Assembly (NCBI RefSeq): GCF_029203285.1
Contig: NZ_CP115669.1
Span: forward strand, 1,178,001 to 1,242,000
From: Pseudomonas sp. PSE14
Lineage (GTDB): Bacteria > Pseudomonadota > Gammaproteobacteria > Pseudomonadales > Pseudomonadaceae
Reading direction: 5' to 3'
DNA length: 64,000 bases
Within the stretch, counting starts at the first letter, position 1. Every line of letters starts with the position of its first letter. The notes below the pieces were generated by a model, which ran no database searches, was not told the DNA's origin, and saw nothing but the letters and a program-made list of their open reading frames with translations. Below are positions 50,728 through 59,648 of this stretch, in pieces. The position numbers and the translations under genes are program-made.

Positions 50728-51630
50728 ATGCCAATGATCTACGGTCTGCTGGTGGTGATTCTGGTGCTGGCCGCTCTGCTGCTGGGGTTGTCGCAGAGCC
50801 GCGCTGCCGGCCGTGAGCAGCGCCTGATCGAGCAACGCCTGGGCAGCGGACCTTTGCCGCGGTCCGGCGGCCGGCGTCTGGCGGGCCTGCTGGAGCGTTT
50901 GGGGGGCAGCGGGCTGGCGCAGCGCTTGCAGTTACGCGACGACGAAGTGCGCTTGCTGCTGGAGCAGGCCGGCTGGGGCGGCAACACCCCGCGCAGTATC
51001 TATTCGTTGGCGCTACTGCTGTGTCCACTTCTGTTTGCGGGACTGGCATTGGGCAGTAGCCTGGCACCTAAGCCATTGTTTGAGTCGTCGCTGCTGCCGG
51101 TGGCATTCGCCGCCGGGATCGGGTTTCTCCTGCCCAAGCGCGTATTGGCGCATTTCGCCGGCAAGCGCTGCGAGCGCCTGGCGGAGGAAGTGATCGTGTT
51201 CATCCAACTGATCCGCATCCTGTTCGACTCCGGTTTGACGGTAGAGCAGAGCCTGCGCGTGGTACGCCAGGAGGGGAAGAGCATCGTGCCGGTGCTGGCC
51301 GAGGAGCTGGAAACCGTGCTGGCGCATATCGACAGCGGCCTGGATCTGGGCGACGAACTCGATCTGCTCAACAAGCGCCTGGCCGTGAGCGAGCTCAGTG
51401 ATTGCTGCAATGTGCTGCGTCAGATGGTGCGCCAGGGTGGCAGCGCGCGCAGTTCGCTGCAGACACTCAAGCAACTGTTCGAGGACCGCCGGCTGACCGC
51501 TTTGCAGGAAAAGGTCAGCAAGCTCGCGGCGAAGATGAGTCTGGTGATGATGCTGCTATTGTTCCCGGCCCTGCTGATCATCCTTGCCGGACCAGGTTTC
51601 CTCGCGATTACCAAGGCGTTGGGGGGATGA
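50728..51630 (+). CDS. tadC: Tad pilus membrane protein TadC
   Basis: A 300-residue GspF-type platform protein, partner of TadB. I take the ATG at 50728, preceded by AGGAGA with six-base spacing; a GTG at 50710 overlaps tadB. It has an N-terminal helix (IYGLLVVILVLAALLLGL), a second hydrophobic zone near residues 90-140, the T2SF core (EEVIVFIQLIRILFDSGLTVEQSLRVV, then LDLGDELDLLNKRLAVSELSDCC), and a hydrophobic C-terminus (SLVMMLLLFPALLIILAGPGF). Confidence 0.93.
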   Translation: MPMIYGLLVVILVLAALLLGLSQSRAAGREQRLIEQRLGSGPLPRSGGRRLAGLLERLGGSGLAQRLQLRDDEVRLLLEQAGWGGNTPRSIYSLALLLCPLLFAGLALGSSLAPKPLFESSLLPVAFAAGIGFLLPKRVLAHFAGKRCERLAEEVIVFIQLIRILFDSGLTVEQSLRVVRQEGKSIVPVLAEELETVLAHIDSGLDLGDELDLLNKRLAVSELSDCCNVLRQMVRQGGSARSSLQTLKQLFEDRRLTALQEKVSKLAAKMSLVMMLLLFPALLIILAGPGFLAITKALGG

Positions 51631-51631
51631 G

Positions 51632-52456
51632 ATGAGAAACGCAATTGCACTGGGCCTGCTGAGCCTGACGCTGGGTGGTTGCGCCAACCTCGGTACGCTG
51701 GGCGGCAGCCCGGTCGGCCAGGCGTGCAACGAGCACTTGCCACAAGCGGTGGAGCTGCAGCTCAACCTGGTGCGGGAAATGCTCGACCAGGGCCGCGCCC
51801 ACGCCGCCCTGGCCAATCTGGAAACCCTACCGCAGGACTCGCTGGACGTGCGCGAGAGCAAGGCACTGGCGCTGCGCCGTATCGGCAGTCCGTTGGCGCG
51901 GACCGAGTACCAGGCACTGCTGGGCACCTGCAAGGCCGGCGAGGCGCACCACGGCCTGGGCCTGATCGCCATGCGCAACGGCAACCGCATCGAGGCCGAG
52001 CGCGAGTTGCGCGAGGCGGCGCGGCTGCAGCCGACCGACAGCGCCTTCCGCAACGACCTGGGCGTGGTGCTGCTGGAACGCGGCGACCGCAGCGGCGCGC
52101 GTTTCGAGTTCATTACCGCGCTGGAGCTCAGCGAGGGCGGCAAGCTGCCGGCCACCAACCTGCTCAGCCTGATGTACCTGGAAGGCGAGAGCACCCAGGC
52201 CGAGGGCTTGATCCAGCGCACAGGCCTGTCCACCGACGATGTGCGCGAGGCCCACGAACGCGCCGATTCGTTGCGTTCGTCGAGCTCCTCGCCCGTGCCG
52301 GCGGAGAGCCTCAGCCGTCAACAGCCAGCGCCCGTAACCGAACCGGTCGATGCCGTTGTGCAGGTCCAGACCTCGGTCGTCGATATCGATCCCGTGACCC
52401 AGAATCACACCACTGCCGCGGCGCGGGACGCCGGGCTGCTGGTCAAGGCCCGCTGA
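51632..52456 (+). CDS. tadD: Tad lipoprotein TadD (TPR)
   Basis: A 274-residue outer-membrane-type lipoprotein. The start MRNAIALGLLSLTLGGCANL follows tadC by one base and gives a lipobox (LTLGGC) with Cys near residue 18. Several TPR-like helices follow (GLGLIAMRNGNRIEAERELRE, then FRNDLGVVLLERGDRSGARFEF). The C-terminal ~60 residues are low-complexity Ser/Pro/Val-rich. TadD is thought to help the secretin assemble, as pilotins do. Confidence 0.92.
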   Translation: MRNAIALGLLSLTLGGCANLGTLGGSPVGQACNEHLPQAVELQLNLVREMLDQGRAHAALANLETLPQDSLDVRESKALALRRIGSPLARTEYQALLGTCKAGEAHHGLGLIAMRNGNRIEAERELREAARLQPTDSAFRNDLGVVLLERGDRSGARFEFITALELSEGGKLPATNLLSLMYLEGESTQAEGLIQRTGLSTDDVREAHERADSLRSSSSSPVPAESLSRQQPAPVTEPVDAVVQVQTSVVDIDPVTQNHTTAAARDAGLLVKAR

Positions 52457-52473
52457 GGCGGGCGAGGAGGACG

Positions 52474-52758
52474 ATGATGAAGGCATGGATTTTCGCCGGC
52501 GCACTGCTGGCCACTCCCTTGCTGGCGCAGGCGGTGGAGGCTCCGGCTGCGCAACCTGGCACCGTCGAACGCGATCAACAGGAGGTGCTGACCTGGCTGG
52601 ACCTGCAGCGCAGCGGGCGCGCCGCATCGCCCTACCCACAGAGCGCCACGGCGGCTGAACGTGACCGCGCCTACCAGCGCTACCTGAAGAGCTATACCCG
52701 CGAAATTCCCGAATACCTGCTCGACGACAACAACGATTTCAGCACCGGGAAGAATTGA
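52474..52758 (+). CDS. Small exported protein of the Tad operon (DUF3613-like)
   Basis: A 94-residue ORF between tadD and tadG, with GAGGAGG just upstream (the second ATG, 52477, has the better spacing). Residues 1-20 (MMKAWIFAGALLATPLLAQA) are a signal peptide. The mature part, with VLTWLDLQRSGRAASP, then AERDRAYQRYLKSYTREIPEYL, resembles the DUF3613 family found in tad loci, as I recall. It corresponds to PAO1 PA4298. The function is unknown; a small periplasmic pilus accessory role is inferred from position. Confidence 0.78.
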   Translation: MMKAWIFAGALLATPLLAQAVEAPAAQPGTVERDQQEVLTWLDLQRSGRAASPYPQSATAAERDRAYQRYLKSYTREIPEYLLDDNNDFSTGKN

Positions 52759-52775
52759 TTCTTCGGGAGCGGATC

Positions 52776-54518
52776 ATGGGACGCGAACGGCAACGGGGCG
52801 CGATCGGCATCATGGCGGCGGGGACATTGCTGCTAGCGTTGGTCTGTCTGGCGCTGGTGGTCGACACCGGACGCTTGTACTACGAGCAGCGCAAGTTGCA
52901 GCGGGTGGCCGATATGGCGGCGCTGGAGGCGGCTGGGCAGAGTGGGATGTGCGGTTCGCAGCAGGCGACAGAGATTCAGGGGTATGTGACGGCGAGCGCG
53001 GCGAAGAATGGCTTCGTCCCGGCGACTGGTGAAGAGCTGACGGGCGTTCTGGGAAGTATCAAACTGAAGGACGACGCTGGACGTCCGCTGTTACTCCGGG
53101 GGTTCAGTCCCGGAGGCAATCTTGCGGACTCTGTGAAGGTCCGGGTCACTCATAATGTACCGTCGAGCCTGATCCTCAACGTCGCCAGTGTATTCAAGGG
53201 CGTGTCGGCGCAGACGCAACTGAGAGCTGAGGCCGTGGCAAGGCGTACAGCCCTCGGCGCGTTATCCGCCGGAAGTGGCTTGTTCGACCTGGACTCCAGC
53301 AAATCGGCGCTGCTCAACGATCTTCTGGGCGCGCTGCTGCGCATCGACCTGGATGTCGCCAGTTACAACGGCATTGCTGGCGCCAATCTATCGTTGCGTG
53401 ACCTTGCGACGCAGTTGAACTTGAACGTTGGCACGGTAGAGGAACTCGTCAACACCAATGTGGGGGTTGCCGAGTTGCTCGATGCAGCGGTCAACGCGGT
53501 TAGCGCGTCCAATACCGCGGGGGTGGACACGGCCTTGCTCGGCAACGCGTTGGCGGGAGCGACGGTACCCATTACCAGGATTGACCTGGCGTCGATCCTG
53601 AGCGTTACCACGCCCAGCGAGCTGTCCGAGACAGCACTGGATTCGGAGGTGAATCTGCTGGATCTGCTGATGGCGACGGCGATGGCGGCGAACAAGGAAT
53701 CGGCAGTGAGTATCCCCACGGTGAACTTGTCCGTGCCTGGCGTCACCAACCTGACAGCAACGCTCTACGTCATTCAGCCGCCGCAGATTGCTATTGGTTA
53801 TCCGGGAAAGAATACCGATGGCTCCTGGCGGACCGATGCCAAGCCTGCACAAGTCAGGCTGTCGTTGGGGGCGACGGCCAATCTGTTGGGTATCGTTTCG
53901 ACGGAGATCAATCTGAGTCTGCGTGCGATCAGCGGGCATGCGGCCTTGGCGAGTATTCAATGCGGGGGAGTCGCGCACTCCTCAACAGCCACGATCCAGG
54001 CGGCGGCCAGCCTTGCAACCATCGAAAACTTGAGTTTCAACACTCACGTACTTGGGGCGGCAAAGGACAGCCTGGCGTCGGTCAGCATTGCACCTAAATC
54101 CGGGAGCGTTCCGGCCATGATCGATATCGGCAGCAACTCCGACCAGCCGCTGGAGTTCGTCGTCGCCAGTCGCAATGATCTACCTAGCGAAGTCAAACGG
54201 ATATCGACACCCGTGGGCAATGCCTTGGCCAATGGCCTTAGCGATATCGGCCGCAATCTCCAGATTCAAGTGACATTGGCGCCCTGCAATAACTTTCTCG
54301 GCTGTCTGGTGGGGGATGTGCTTGGGGGACTGCTAAACGGACTGTTCAAGACTGTGGCGGACTTGACCACCGGATTGACCGCTGCGCTGGCTCCAATCCT
54401 TTCCGACCTGGGGGCGAAGGTACTGGACCCTTTACTCAGCTTGCTCGGTATCCAGGTAGGCAACCTCGATGTCCGTCTTATCGATCTACAAACTCAAACC
54501 AATGAACTGCTGATCTGA
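52776..54518 (+). CDS. tadG: Tad pseudopilin-like protein TadG
   Basis: A 580-residue protein with an N-terminal TadE/TadG-like segment (RQRGAIGIMAAGTLLLALVCLALVVDTG) that anchors it in the inner membrane, and a large periplasmic part. The Tad-type sequence RLYYEQRKLQRVADMAALEAAG after the helix is diagnostic. The periplasmic region is rich in Ala, Ser, Leu, Asn and Thr, with few charged residues and lower GC than its neighbours, suggesting fast evolution. ATG with GGGAG six bases upstream. It ends the rcp-tad run; pprB converges from the other strand. Confidence 0.88.
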   Translation: MGRERQRGAIGIMAAGTLLLALVCLALVVDTGRLYYEQRKLQRVADMAALEAAGQSGMCGSQQATEIQGYVTASAAKNGFVPATGEELTGVLGSIKLKDDAGRPLLLRGFSPGGNLADSVKVRVTHNVPSSLILNVASVFKGVSAQTQLRAEAVARRTALGALSAGSGLFDLDSSKSALLNDLLGALLRIDLDVASYNGIAGANLSLRDLATQLNLNVGTVEELVNTNVGVAELLDAAVNAVSASNTAGVDTALLGNALAGATVPITRIDLASILSVTTPSELSETALDSEVNLLDLLMATAMAANKESAVSIPTVNLSVPGVTNLTATLYVIQPPQIAIGYPGKNTDGSWRTDAKPAQVRLSLGATANLLGIVSTEINLSLRAISGHAALASIQCGGVAHSSTATIQAAASLATIENLSFNTHVLGAAKDSLASVSIAPKSGSVPAMIDIGSNSDQPLEFVVASRNDLPSEVKRISTPVGNALANGLSDIGRNLQIQVTLAPCNNFLGCLVGDVLGGLLNGLFKTVADLTTGLTAALAPILSDLGAKVLDPLLSLLGIQVGNLDVRLIDLQTQTNELLI

Positions 54519-54562
54519 CCCGGTGGACGCCCAGCTCCGGACATCCACTGTTGGTCTGGAGA

Positions 54563-55387
54563 TCAGTGCACCGCGCTGCTATGCGACGCGCTGGGGGAGA
54601 GCGCCAGGGCCAGCTGGGTGCGGTTGTGCATGTGCATCAGTCGCAGCACCTGGGATACGTAGAGTTTCACGGTGTTCTCGGTAATGCCCAGGTCGTAGGC
54701 GATCTGGTAGTTGGTCAGGCCCTTGCTGACCAGTCGCGCCACCGCTTGCTGGCGCGGCGATAGCTTGTTGAACAGCGGGTTGTTCACCACCGGCGCGATC
54801 TGTTCGGCATTGTTCACCTGGCGTTCCGGCGCTTCAGGCTGCTCCTGCTTGAGGACGCTGGACGGCTGTCCGCCGCCATGTACCTCGTACTTGATCTTGT
54901 GGATATCCCGCGAGATCGAGTTGAGCGACTCGGCCAGGTACTCCAGGCGCTGGTTCACATGGCTCAGGCTGAGCTGGCTGCGGATGCGCTCGTGCAGGCG
55001 CGCTTCCAGGCGTTCCAGCCCATTGAGCAGGTCCAGCGGCGCGACCGGCTTCTGGTAGTAGTCGGCGACGCCTACGCGCATCGCTTCTATCACTTCCTGG
55101 CTGCCCTGCTGGCCGGTGAGGATGATGGTTTCGAAGAAGCGTCCGCCGCCGGCGATCTCCTTGAGCGCCTCGACCACGCGGATGCCATTGTCCCGCCCCA
55201 GGCCCAGGTCGCAGATCACCAGCCCGATCGCGCTGTCGTCGCGAAACTTCTGCAGGGCGCTGTCCTTGCTGTCGCTGATGACGCAGCGGTAGCCGCTGTT
55301 TTCCAGAAGCTCGGAAAGTTCGGCGGTGACCTGGGGTTCATCGTCGATGACCAGCACGCTGAAGCGACGATTGGCCGGTTTGTCCAT
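54563..55387 (-). CDS. pprB: Response regulator PprB (LuxR-type), activator of the Tad locus
   Basis: A 274-residue regulator. The start MDKPANRRFSVLVIDDEPQ gives the length known for PprB; an upstream extension is Cys-rich and unlikely. The receiver domain has the acidic pair (VIDDEP), phospho-acceptor Asp in LVICDLGLGRDNG (near residue 60) and Lys in YYQKPVAP. A helical linker leads to a C-terminal LuxR HTH (LSPRQQAVARLVSKGLTNYQIAYDLGITENTVKLYVSQVL). In P. aeruginosa PprB turns on flp, tad, cupE and bapA genes and a hyper-biofilm state. Its sensor pprA is at 56695. Confidence 0.93.
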   Translation of the reverse strand: MDKPANRRFSVLVIDDEPQVTAELSELLENSGYRCVISDSKDSALQKFRDDSAIGLVICDLGLGRDNGIRVVEALKEIAGGGRFFETIILTGQQGSQEVIEAMRVGVADYYQKPVAPLDLLNGLERLEARLHERIRSQLSLSHVNQRLEYLAESLNSISRDIHKIKYEVHGGGQPSSVLKQEQPEAPERQVNNAEQIAPVVNNPLFNKLSPRQQAVARLVSKGLTNYQIAYDLGITENTVKLYVSQVLRLMHMHNRTQLALALSPSASHSSAVH

Positions 55388-55535
55388 GACTGCACGCTCC
55401 TTGCAAAGGCAAAACACATTGTTCTTGTCGTCCGGCTTTTGGATTTCCGTAGCCGGCTTCTACATCAGGTGACGGATGGTATTAACCCATAGCATATAGT
55501 CGTTAAGTCTGGGGTCCGCCATGTGAAGAAATTGT

Positions 55536-56024
55536 TCAGTGGAAAAATGCGATATACGCCAGCAGCCCGGCAAACAGGGAAAATATAAAAGGGAAGGACT
55601 TGAGCCGCGACGGTAACAGTCTCGCTAATTTCGTTTGGAAATTAGCCTTGATCCAATCCGATCTCATCGAAAGTTTGCTGGCTAACATCAGTGCCAGGCT
55701 GATCAGGCTCGCCAGCGCCAGTACATAGAGCAACAGTTGCGGATCACTGGCCAGGGCGAGGGCGAGCAGTGCCTTGACGTCGGCGGCGCCCAGTTTGCCC
55801 AGCAGATAGCCCGGCACGCTCAGCGCCAGAGCCAGAAGAGCAGCCACCAGCGCGGCCTGCGGCGAATGACCGGTCAGCGTATGGCCTGTGGTCAGCAGGA
55901 AGGCCGCCGCGATCAGCGCGCCGCCCAGGGTCAGCAGGTTGCTCACGCGCAGGCGTGTCAGGTCCTGGTAGGCACACACCGCGAACCAGCCCAGCAGCAG
56001 GAAGTTGACCAGCATCGGGAGCAT
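55536..56024 (-). CDS. fppA: Flp prepilin peptidase FppA
   Basis: A 162-residue inner-membrane aspartyl protease that cleaves pre-Flp and the TadE/F-like pseudopilins. The two catalytic aspartates are visible: VCAYQDLTRLRVSN (near residue 21) and KLGAADVKALLALAL (near residue 81; the usual GxGD is read as GAAD). Several hydrophobic helices; no N-terminal methyltransferase domain, typical of Tad peptidases. It lies 148 bases upstream of pprB on the same strand. Confidence 0.9.
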   Translation of the reverse strand: MLPMLVNFLLLGWFAVCAYQDLTRLRVSNLLTLGGALIAAAFLLTTGHTLTGHSPQAALVAALLALALSVPGYLLGKLGAADVKALLALALASDPQLLLYVLALASLISLALMLASKLSMRSDWIKANFQTKLARLLPSRLKSFPFIFSLFAGLLAYIAFFH

Positions 56025-56157
56025 CCCTGTTCACACGAAAGAGTTAATACCTTATACCGGGAATGTCTCTTCGCCAGCAGCATCTAGTATTAATCAATCA
56101 GCGCCGGGTTCTGCCAAAAGTTTCTTCAGGATTCTTTCGCGCAGCCGATTAACTGAA

Positions 56158-56194
56158 CGATCAATCAATTATTGAAAACCTGAGCGATCAATCA
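56158..56194. promoter_or_regulatory. Direct repeats (CGATCAATCA) upstream of tadF
   Basis: CGATCAATCA occurs at 56158-56167 and 56185-56194 (27 bases apart), with a weaker copy (AATCAATCA) at 56092-56100. They lie in the fppA-tadF divergent region, 31-67 bases before the tadF ATG. They look like binding sites for a regulator; the obvious candidate is PprB, but similar sequences are not evident upstream of flp or rcpC. Confidence 0.4.
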
Positions 56195-56224
56195 AGCATC
56201 GAAGTTATTCGAGGAGTGCCGCGG

Positions 56225-56686
56225 ATGAAAGGAATCGGCAGTTTCCAGAGGCAACGCGGAGCGGTGGCGATCGAATTCGCTGGGGTTTTCGTGCTGTTCT
56301 TCGCGGTGCTCTACGGTTTGCTCGGTTACTGCGTGCCGTTGCTGATGTTGCAGGCATTCAACGATGCCGCTGCGTCTGGTGCGCGTATTGCTATATCGGT
56401 TAATCCGCAGCCGCAAAAGGAGGCTTACTACGCCCTGTTGCAGCAGGCGGTCAATCAGGAAGTGGAGTATCGCCTGAGGTGGATGCCGCCCACCTGGCAC
56501 CAGGGGTGTGACGGTGGCACCTACCTGGCTCCCCCCGTCGAAGAGGGCGACTTCACCCGTATCAACGTGTGCGTCAGCTATCCCTACACTGCCTCACCCA
56601 TTGTGCCGTTGCTCACCTTGCCAGGCATCGGCACTATCCCGCGTCTGCCGGATGTCCTGACTGCTCGGGCCAGCCTGCTGCTCTAA
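56225..56686 (+). CDS. tadF: Tad pseudopilin TadF (TadE/F-like)
   Basis: A 153-residue protein with the TadE/F-type prepilin signal RQRGAVAIEFAGVFVLFFAVLYG: the Gly/Ala junction followed by Glu at +5, then a hydrophobic helix. The periplasmic domain has two Cys (HQGCDGG and NVCVSYPY) that could pair. ATG with GAGGAG eight bases upstream; the GTG nine bases earlier is less likely. pprA follows eight bases after the stop, so the pilus component and its sensor kinase are cotranscribed. Confidence 0.88.
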   Translation: MKGIGSFQRQRGAVAIEFAGVFVLFFAVLYGLLGYCVPLLMLQAFNDAAASGARIAISVNPQPQKEAYYALLQQAVNQEVEYRLRWMPPTWHQGCDGGTYLAPPVEEGDFTRINVCVSYPYTASPIVPLLTLPGIGTIPRLPDVLTARASLLL

Positions 56687-56694
56687 GGATCGCA

Positions 56695-59472
56695 ATGTTC
56701 GATTTCTTCCGCTCGCTGACCGGCTCGCAGGATGACGAGCCGCCGGAGCCTGCGCCTAACCGTCCCCTGGCTGCGCGGCAGCGCCCGGCGTTGACGGCCG
56801 AGGCGGTGGAGCCGCCGACCGCCGCGGCGCACTGGGACATCTGGCTGGAGCTGGACGGCCGCGACCGGGTGGTGGCCCGTGGTGGGAGGCAGGTACATCG
56901 GCTGCTGACGCCCTCCGGTGGCGCGGAGTTGCCGGCGCTGGGCGACTACCTGGAGCGCCGCCTGCCCGGCAGCATGCCGCTGACGGGGTTGCGTGGCGGC
57001 GAGCGGGTCGATCTGGCGCTGCGCAGCACCGGTGACCTGCCGCTGGTGTGCCGCTTCCAGGCGGTATTGCAGGCCGACGAGCATTGCCTGTTGCTGGGCA
57101 CCGATATCTCCGACCTGAACTGGCAGTCCGACAGCCAGCAGCACAAATTGCAATGCCTGAACCTCAGCAAGCTGCTGCTGGCACGCTTGCGGCACAGCTC
57201 GCAGCGGCGCCTGGGCGACGCGGTGGGCGAGGTGCTGGAGTCCTTCTGTGGCGCCTTCCAGATGCGCTCGATGGCGCTGCTGCTGGAGTCGGCCGATGGC
57301 GTGCTGAAAGTCTTCGCCTGCCACGTCCAGCCGGGGTTCGACAGCCTGTTGCGCGAGGGCCTGACGCTGCCCGATGGTGAACTGCGACAGGCCTCCGGCG
57401 CCTATCTGCTGGAGGCTGGCGCAGGTCATTCCGAGCTGTTGCGGATGCTCTGCTGCGACTGCCTGTACCTGGTGCCGGCGCCGGTCCGTGGCGGACGCCT
57501 GGCCGGGCTGCTGGCCGAACCGGCGGGGCCGGGCGCCGCCGCCCAGGGGCCGACGCCCAGCGACTGGCAGTACCTGGCGGAAATCCTCGCCAACCTGGTG
57601 CATGAGCGTTCCGAACTGCACAACCTGCGCGACAGCAGCCGGCGCCTGAGCCTGCTGCAGGACATGGTCGGCGGCGGTTGGTGGCGGATGCGTCTTGAAG
57701 ACGAGGTGTTCGAGCTGTCGCCGGCCGTGGCGGCATGCCTCGGGCTCGGCGCCGGGCAGGGTGAACTGGCCCTGGCCGACCTGCTGGCGATGCTGCACCC
57801 GGCCGACGCCGATGAGCTTCGCCTGCGCCTGCGCAACCTGCAGCCCGGCGCACGCCTGGTGCAGGATCTGCGCCTGCGCGGCCAGGCGACCATGCAGACG
57901 CGCCGCTGGCTGCGCCTGCAAGGCCGGATGCAGGCCCGGGCCGGCGACCAGATGATGGATGGCGTGCTGTTGGATATCAGCGAGGGCAAGCTGCAGGAGG
58001 AACAGGCGCTGGCGGCCCACGCGCGGCTGCGCAACCTGATCGACAGCGCGCCGGTGGTGATCTATGTGCAGCGGGTGGAAGAAGGGCACCTGATTCCCGA
58101 GTTCTACAGCGAGAGCGCCGGCAACCTGCTGGGTCTCGACCTGCAAGGGCAGAACTGGCAGGCGCTGGCCGAACGGGTGCACCCGGAGGACCTGGAGATC
58201 TTCCTCGCCCGTGGCCGCGAGTTGTTGCGCGAGGGCAGGGTGCGTACCGAATACCGCCTGCGCGATGCCGCCGGGGAGTGGCACTGGCTGTACGACGAGG
58301 CCAAGCTGCTGCGCGATATCCAGGGCATTCCGCAGGAGGCGGTCGGCCTCTGGCTGGACGTCACCGAGCAGCATCTGGCGGCGCTGCAGATCGCCGAAAG
58401 CGAAGAGCGCTACCGGGTGCTGGTGGAAGACTCGCCGGCGCTGATCTGCCGTTACGCCCCGGACCTCACCCTGACCTTCATCAACCACACCTTCGCCCAG
58501 GTGCTGGGCGAGCCGGTGGAGGCGCTGCTCGGCCGGCGCCTGGATGAGTGGCTTTCCGCTCAGGATTGCAGCGCCCTGCGTGCCCGGCTGGTCGGAGGCG
58601 CGCAGGTGACCAGTGACGACTCTTGGGAATTGCGCTTCTCGCTGCCCGGCCAGCGCAACCTCTGGCTGGTCTGGGCGGACCGCCCCTTGCTGGATGCCGA
58701 CGGGCAACTGGTGGAGGTGCAGGCGGTCGGGCGCGACAACACCGCCGTACGCCGCGCCCAGCAGCAGTTGGCGCAGGGGGCGAAGATGGCCAGCCTGGGC
58801 GAGATGGTCAGCGGCATGACCCACGAAATGAAGCAGCCCCTGCATGTGATGCGCATGGCGCTGTACAACGCGCGTCAGCGGCTGGCCGATGCCGACTACC
58901 TGAAGGACAAGATCGAGCGCGCGGACGCCCAGATCGACCGCCTGTCCCGGGTGGTCGCCCACATGGGGGTGTTCAGCCGCACCTCCGAGCTGGAGATGTC
59001 GCCCTTCGATCCCTTCGCGGCCTGCGAAGGTGCGCTGGAGCTACTGAGCGAGAGCCTGACGCAGCAGGGCATCCTGCTGGAGTGCCGGCCACCGCTGCAG
59101 CGGGTGGTGGTCCACGGCTTCGCCGATCAGCTGGAGCAGGTGCTGATCAACCTGCTGGCCAACGCGCGCGATGCGCTGCTCGGGCGGGACGGCGAGGGCG
59201 CGCGCTGGATCGGCCTGTCGCAGGAACCCTGCGCCGATGCGGGATGGGTCGAACTGCACGTGCGGGATAACGCCGGCGGCATCGATGAAGCCCTGATGGA
59301 GCGGATCTTCGAGCCGTTCTTCACCACCAAGCCGATCGGCAAGGGCACGGGCCTGGGGCTGTCGGTGAGCCATGACCTGATCCGCAACATGGGCGGCAGC
59401 CTGTCGGTGGACAACCACAAGGGCGGAGCGCGCTTCCGGGTGCGCTTGCCGCTGCGGCCGGTGGCCGACTGA
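56695..59472 (+). CDS. pprA: Sensor histidine kinase PprA
   Basis: A 925-residue kinase with no clear transmembrane helix, so probably cytoplasmic. After a Pro-rich N-terminus come a PAS-like part, a GAF-like part (LARLRHSSQRRLGDAVGEVL, about residues 160-290), then three PAS domains (starting near residues 318, 443 and 575; e.g. LRNLIDSAPVVIYVQRVEE and VLVEDSPALICRYAPD). HisKA has its histidine near residue 710 (GMTHEMKQPLHV) and HATPase_c has NLLANARDAL, RDNAGGIDE and [11 protein letters not shown]. It should phosphorylate PprB (54563-55387). Confidence 0.92.
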   Translation: MFDFFRSLTGSQDDEPPEPAPNRPLAARQRPALTAEAVEPPTAAAHWDIWLELDGRDRVVARGGRQVHRLLTPSGGAELPALGDYLERRLPGSMPLTGLRGGERVDLALRSTGDLPLVCRFQAVLQADEHCLLLGTDISDLNWQSDSQQHKLQCLNLSKLLLARLRHSSQRRLGDAVGEVLESFCGAFQMRSMALLLESADGVLKVFACHVQPGFDSLLREGLTLPDGELRQASGAYLLEAGAGHSELLRMLCCDCLYLVPAPVRGGRLAGLLAEPAGPGAAAQGPTPSDWQYLAEILANLVHERSELHNLRDSSRRLSLLQDMVGGGWWRMRLEDEVFELSPAVAACLGLGAGQGELALADLLAMLHPADADELRLRLRNLQPGARLVQDLRLRGQATMQTRRWLRLQGRMQARAGDQMMDGVLLDISEGKLQEEQALAAHARLRNLIDSAPVVIYVQRVEEGHLIPEFYSESAGNLLGLDLQGQNWQALAERVHPEDLEIFLARGRELLREGRVRTEYRLRDAAGEWHWLYDEAKLLRDIQGIPQEAVGLWLDVTEQHLAALQIAESEERYRVLVEDSPALICRYAPDLTLTFINHTFAQVLGEPVEALLGRRLDEWLSAQDCSALRARLVGGAQVTSDDSWELRFSLPGQRNLWLVWADRPLLDADGQLVEVQAVGRDNTAVRRAQQQLAQGAKMASLGEMVSGMTHEMKQPLHVMRMALYNARQRLADADYLKDKIERADAQIDRLSRVVAHMGVFSRTSELEMSPFDPFAACEGALELLSESLTQQGILLECRPPLQRVVVHGFADQLEQVLINLLANARDALLGRDGEGARWIGLSQEPCADAGWVELHVRDNAGGIDEALMERIFEPFFTTKPIGKGTGLGLSVSHDLIRNMGGSLSVDNHKGGARFRVRLPLRPVAD

Positions 59473-59512
59473 GCGATCGGCACCCGTTGCGCCGGATAGG
59501 TAGGACTACCCT

Positions 59513-59591
59513 GTAGGAGCGAGCTTGCTCGCGAACCGTCCGAGCATCGTAACCATTGGAAAACATCGTTCGCGAGCAAGCTCGCTCCTAC
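59513..59591. repeat. REP-like inverted pair
   Basis: Arms at 59513-59536 and 59568-59591 in opposite orientation, same 24-base unit as at 18118, spacer 31 bases. It lies between the convergent pprA and pit genes. Confidence 0.92.
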
Positions 59592-59599
59592 GAAAACGC

Positions 59600-59631
59600 A
59601 AAAAAAACGCCTGCGGATGCAGGCGTTCTTC
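59600..59631 (-). terminator. Terminator of pit
   Basis: AACGCCTGC, loop GGAT (ATCC on the minus strand), GCAGGCGTT, with a run of eight T on the minus strand, 18 bases after the pit stop. On the plus strand it ends CTTCTT and may also stop pprA transcripts. Confidence 0.86.
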
Positions 59632-59648
59632 TTGGGGGCGGGCCCGGC

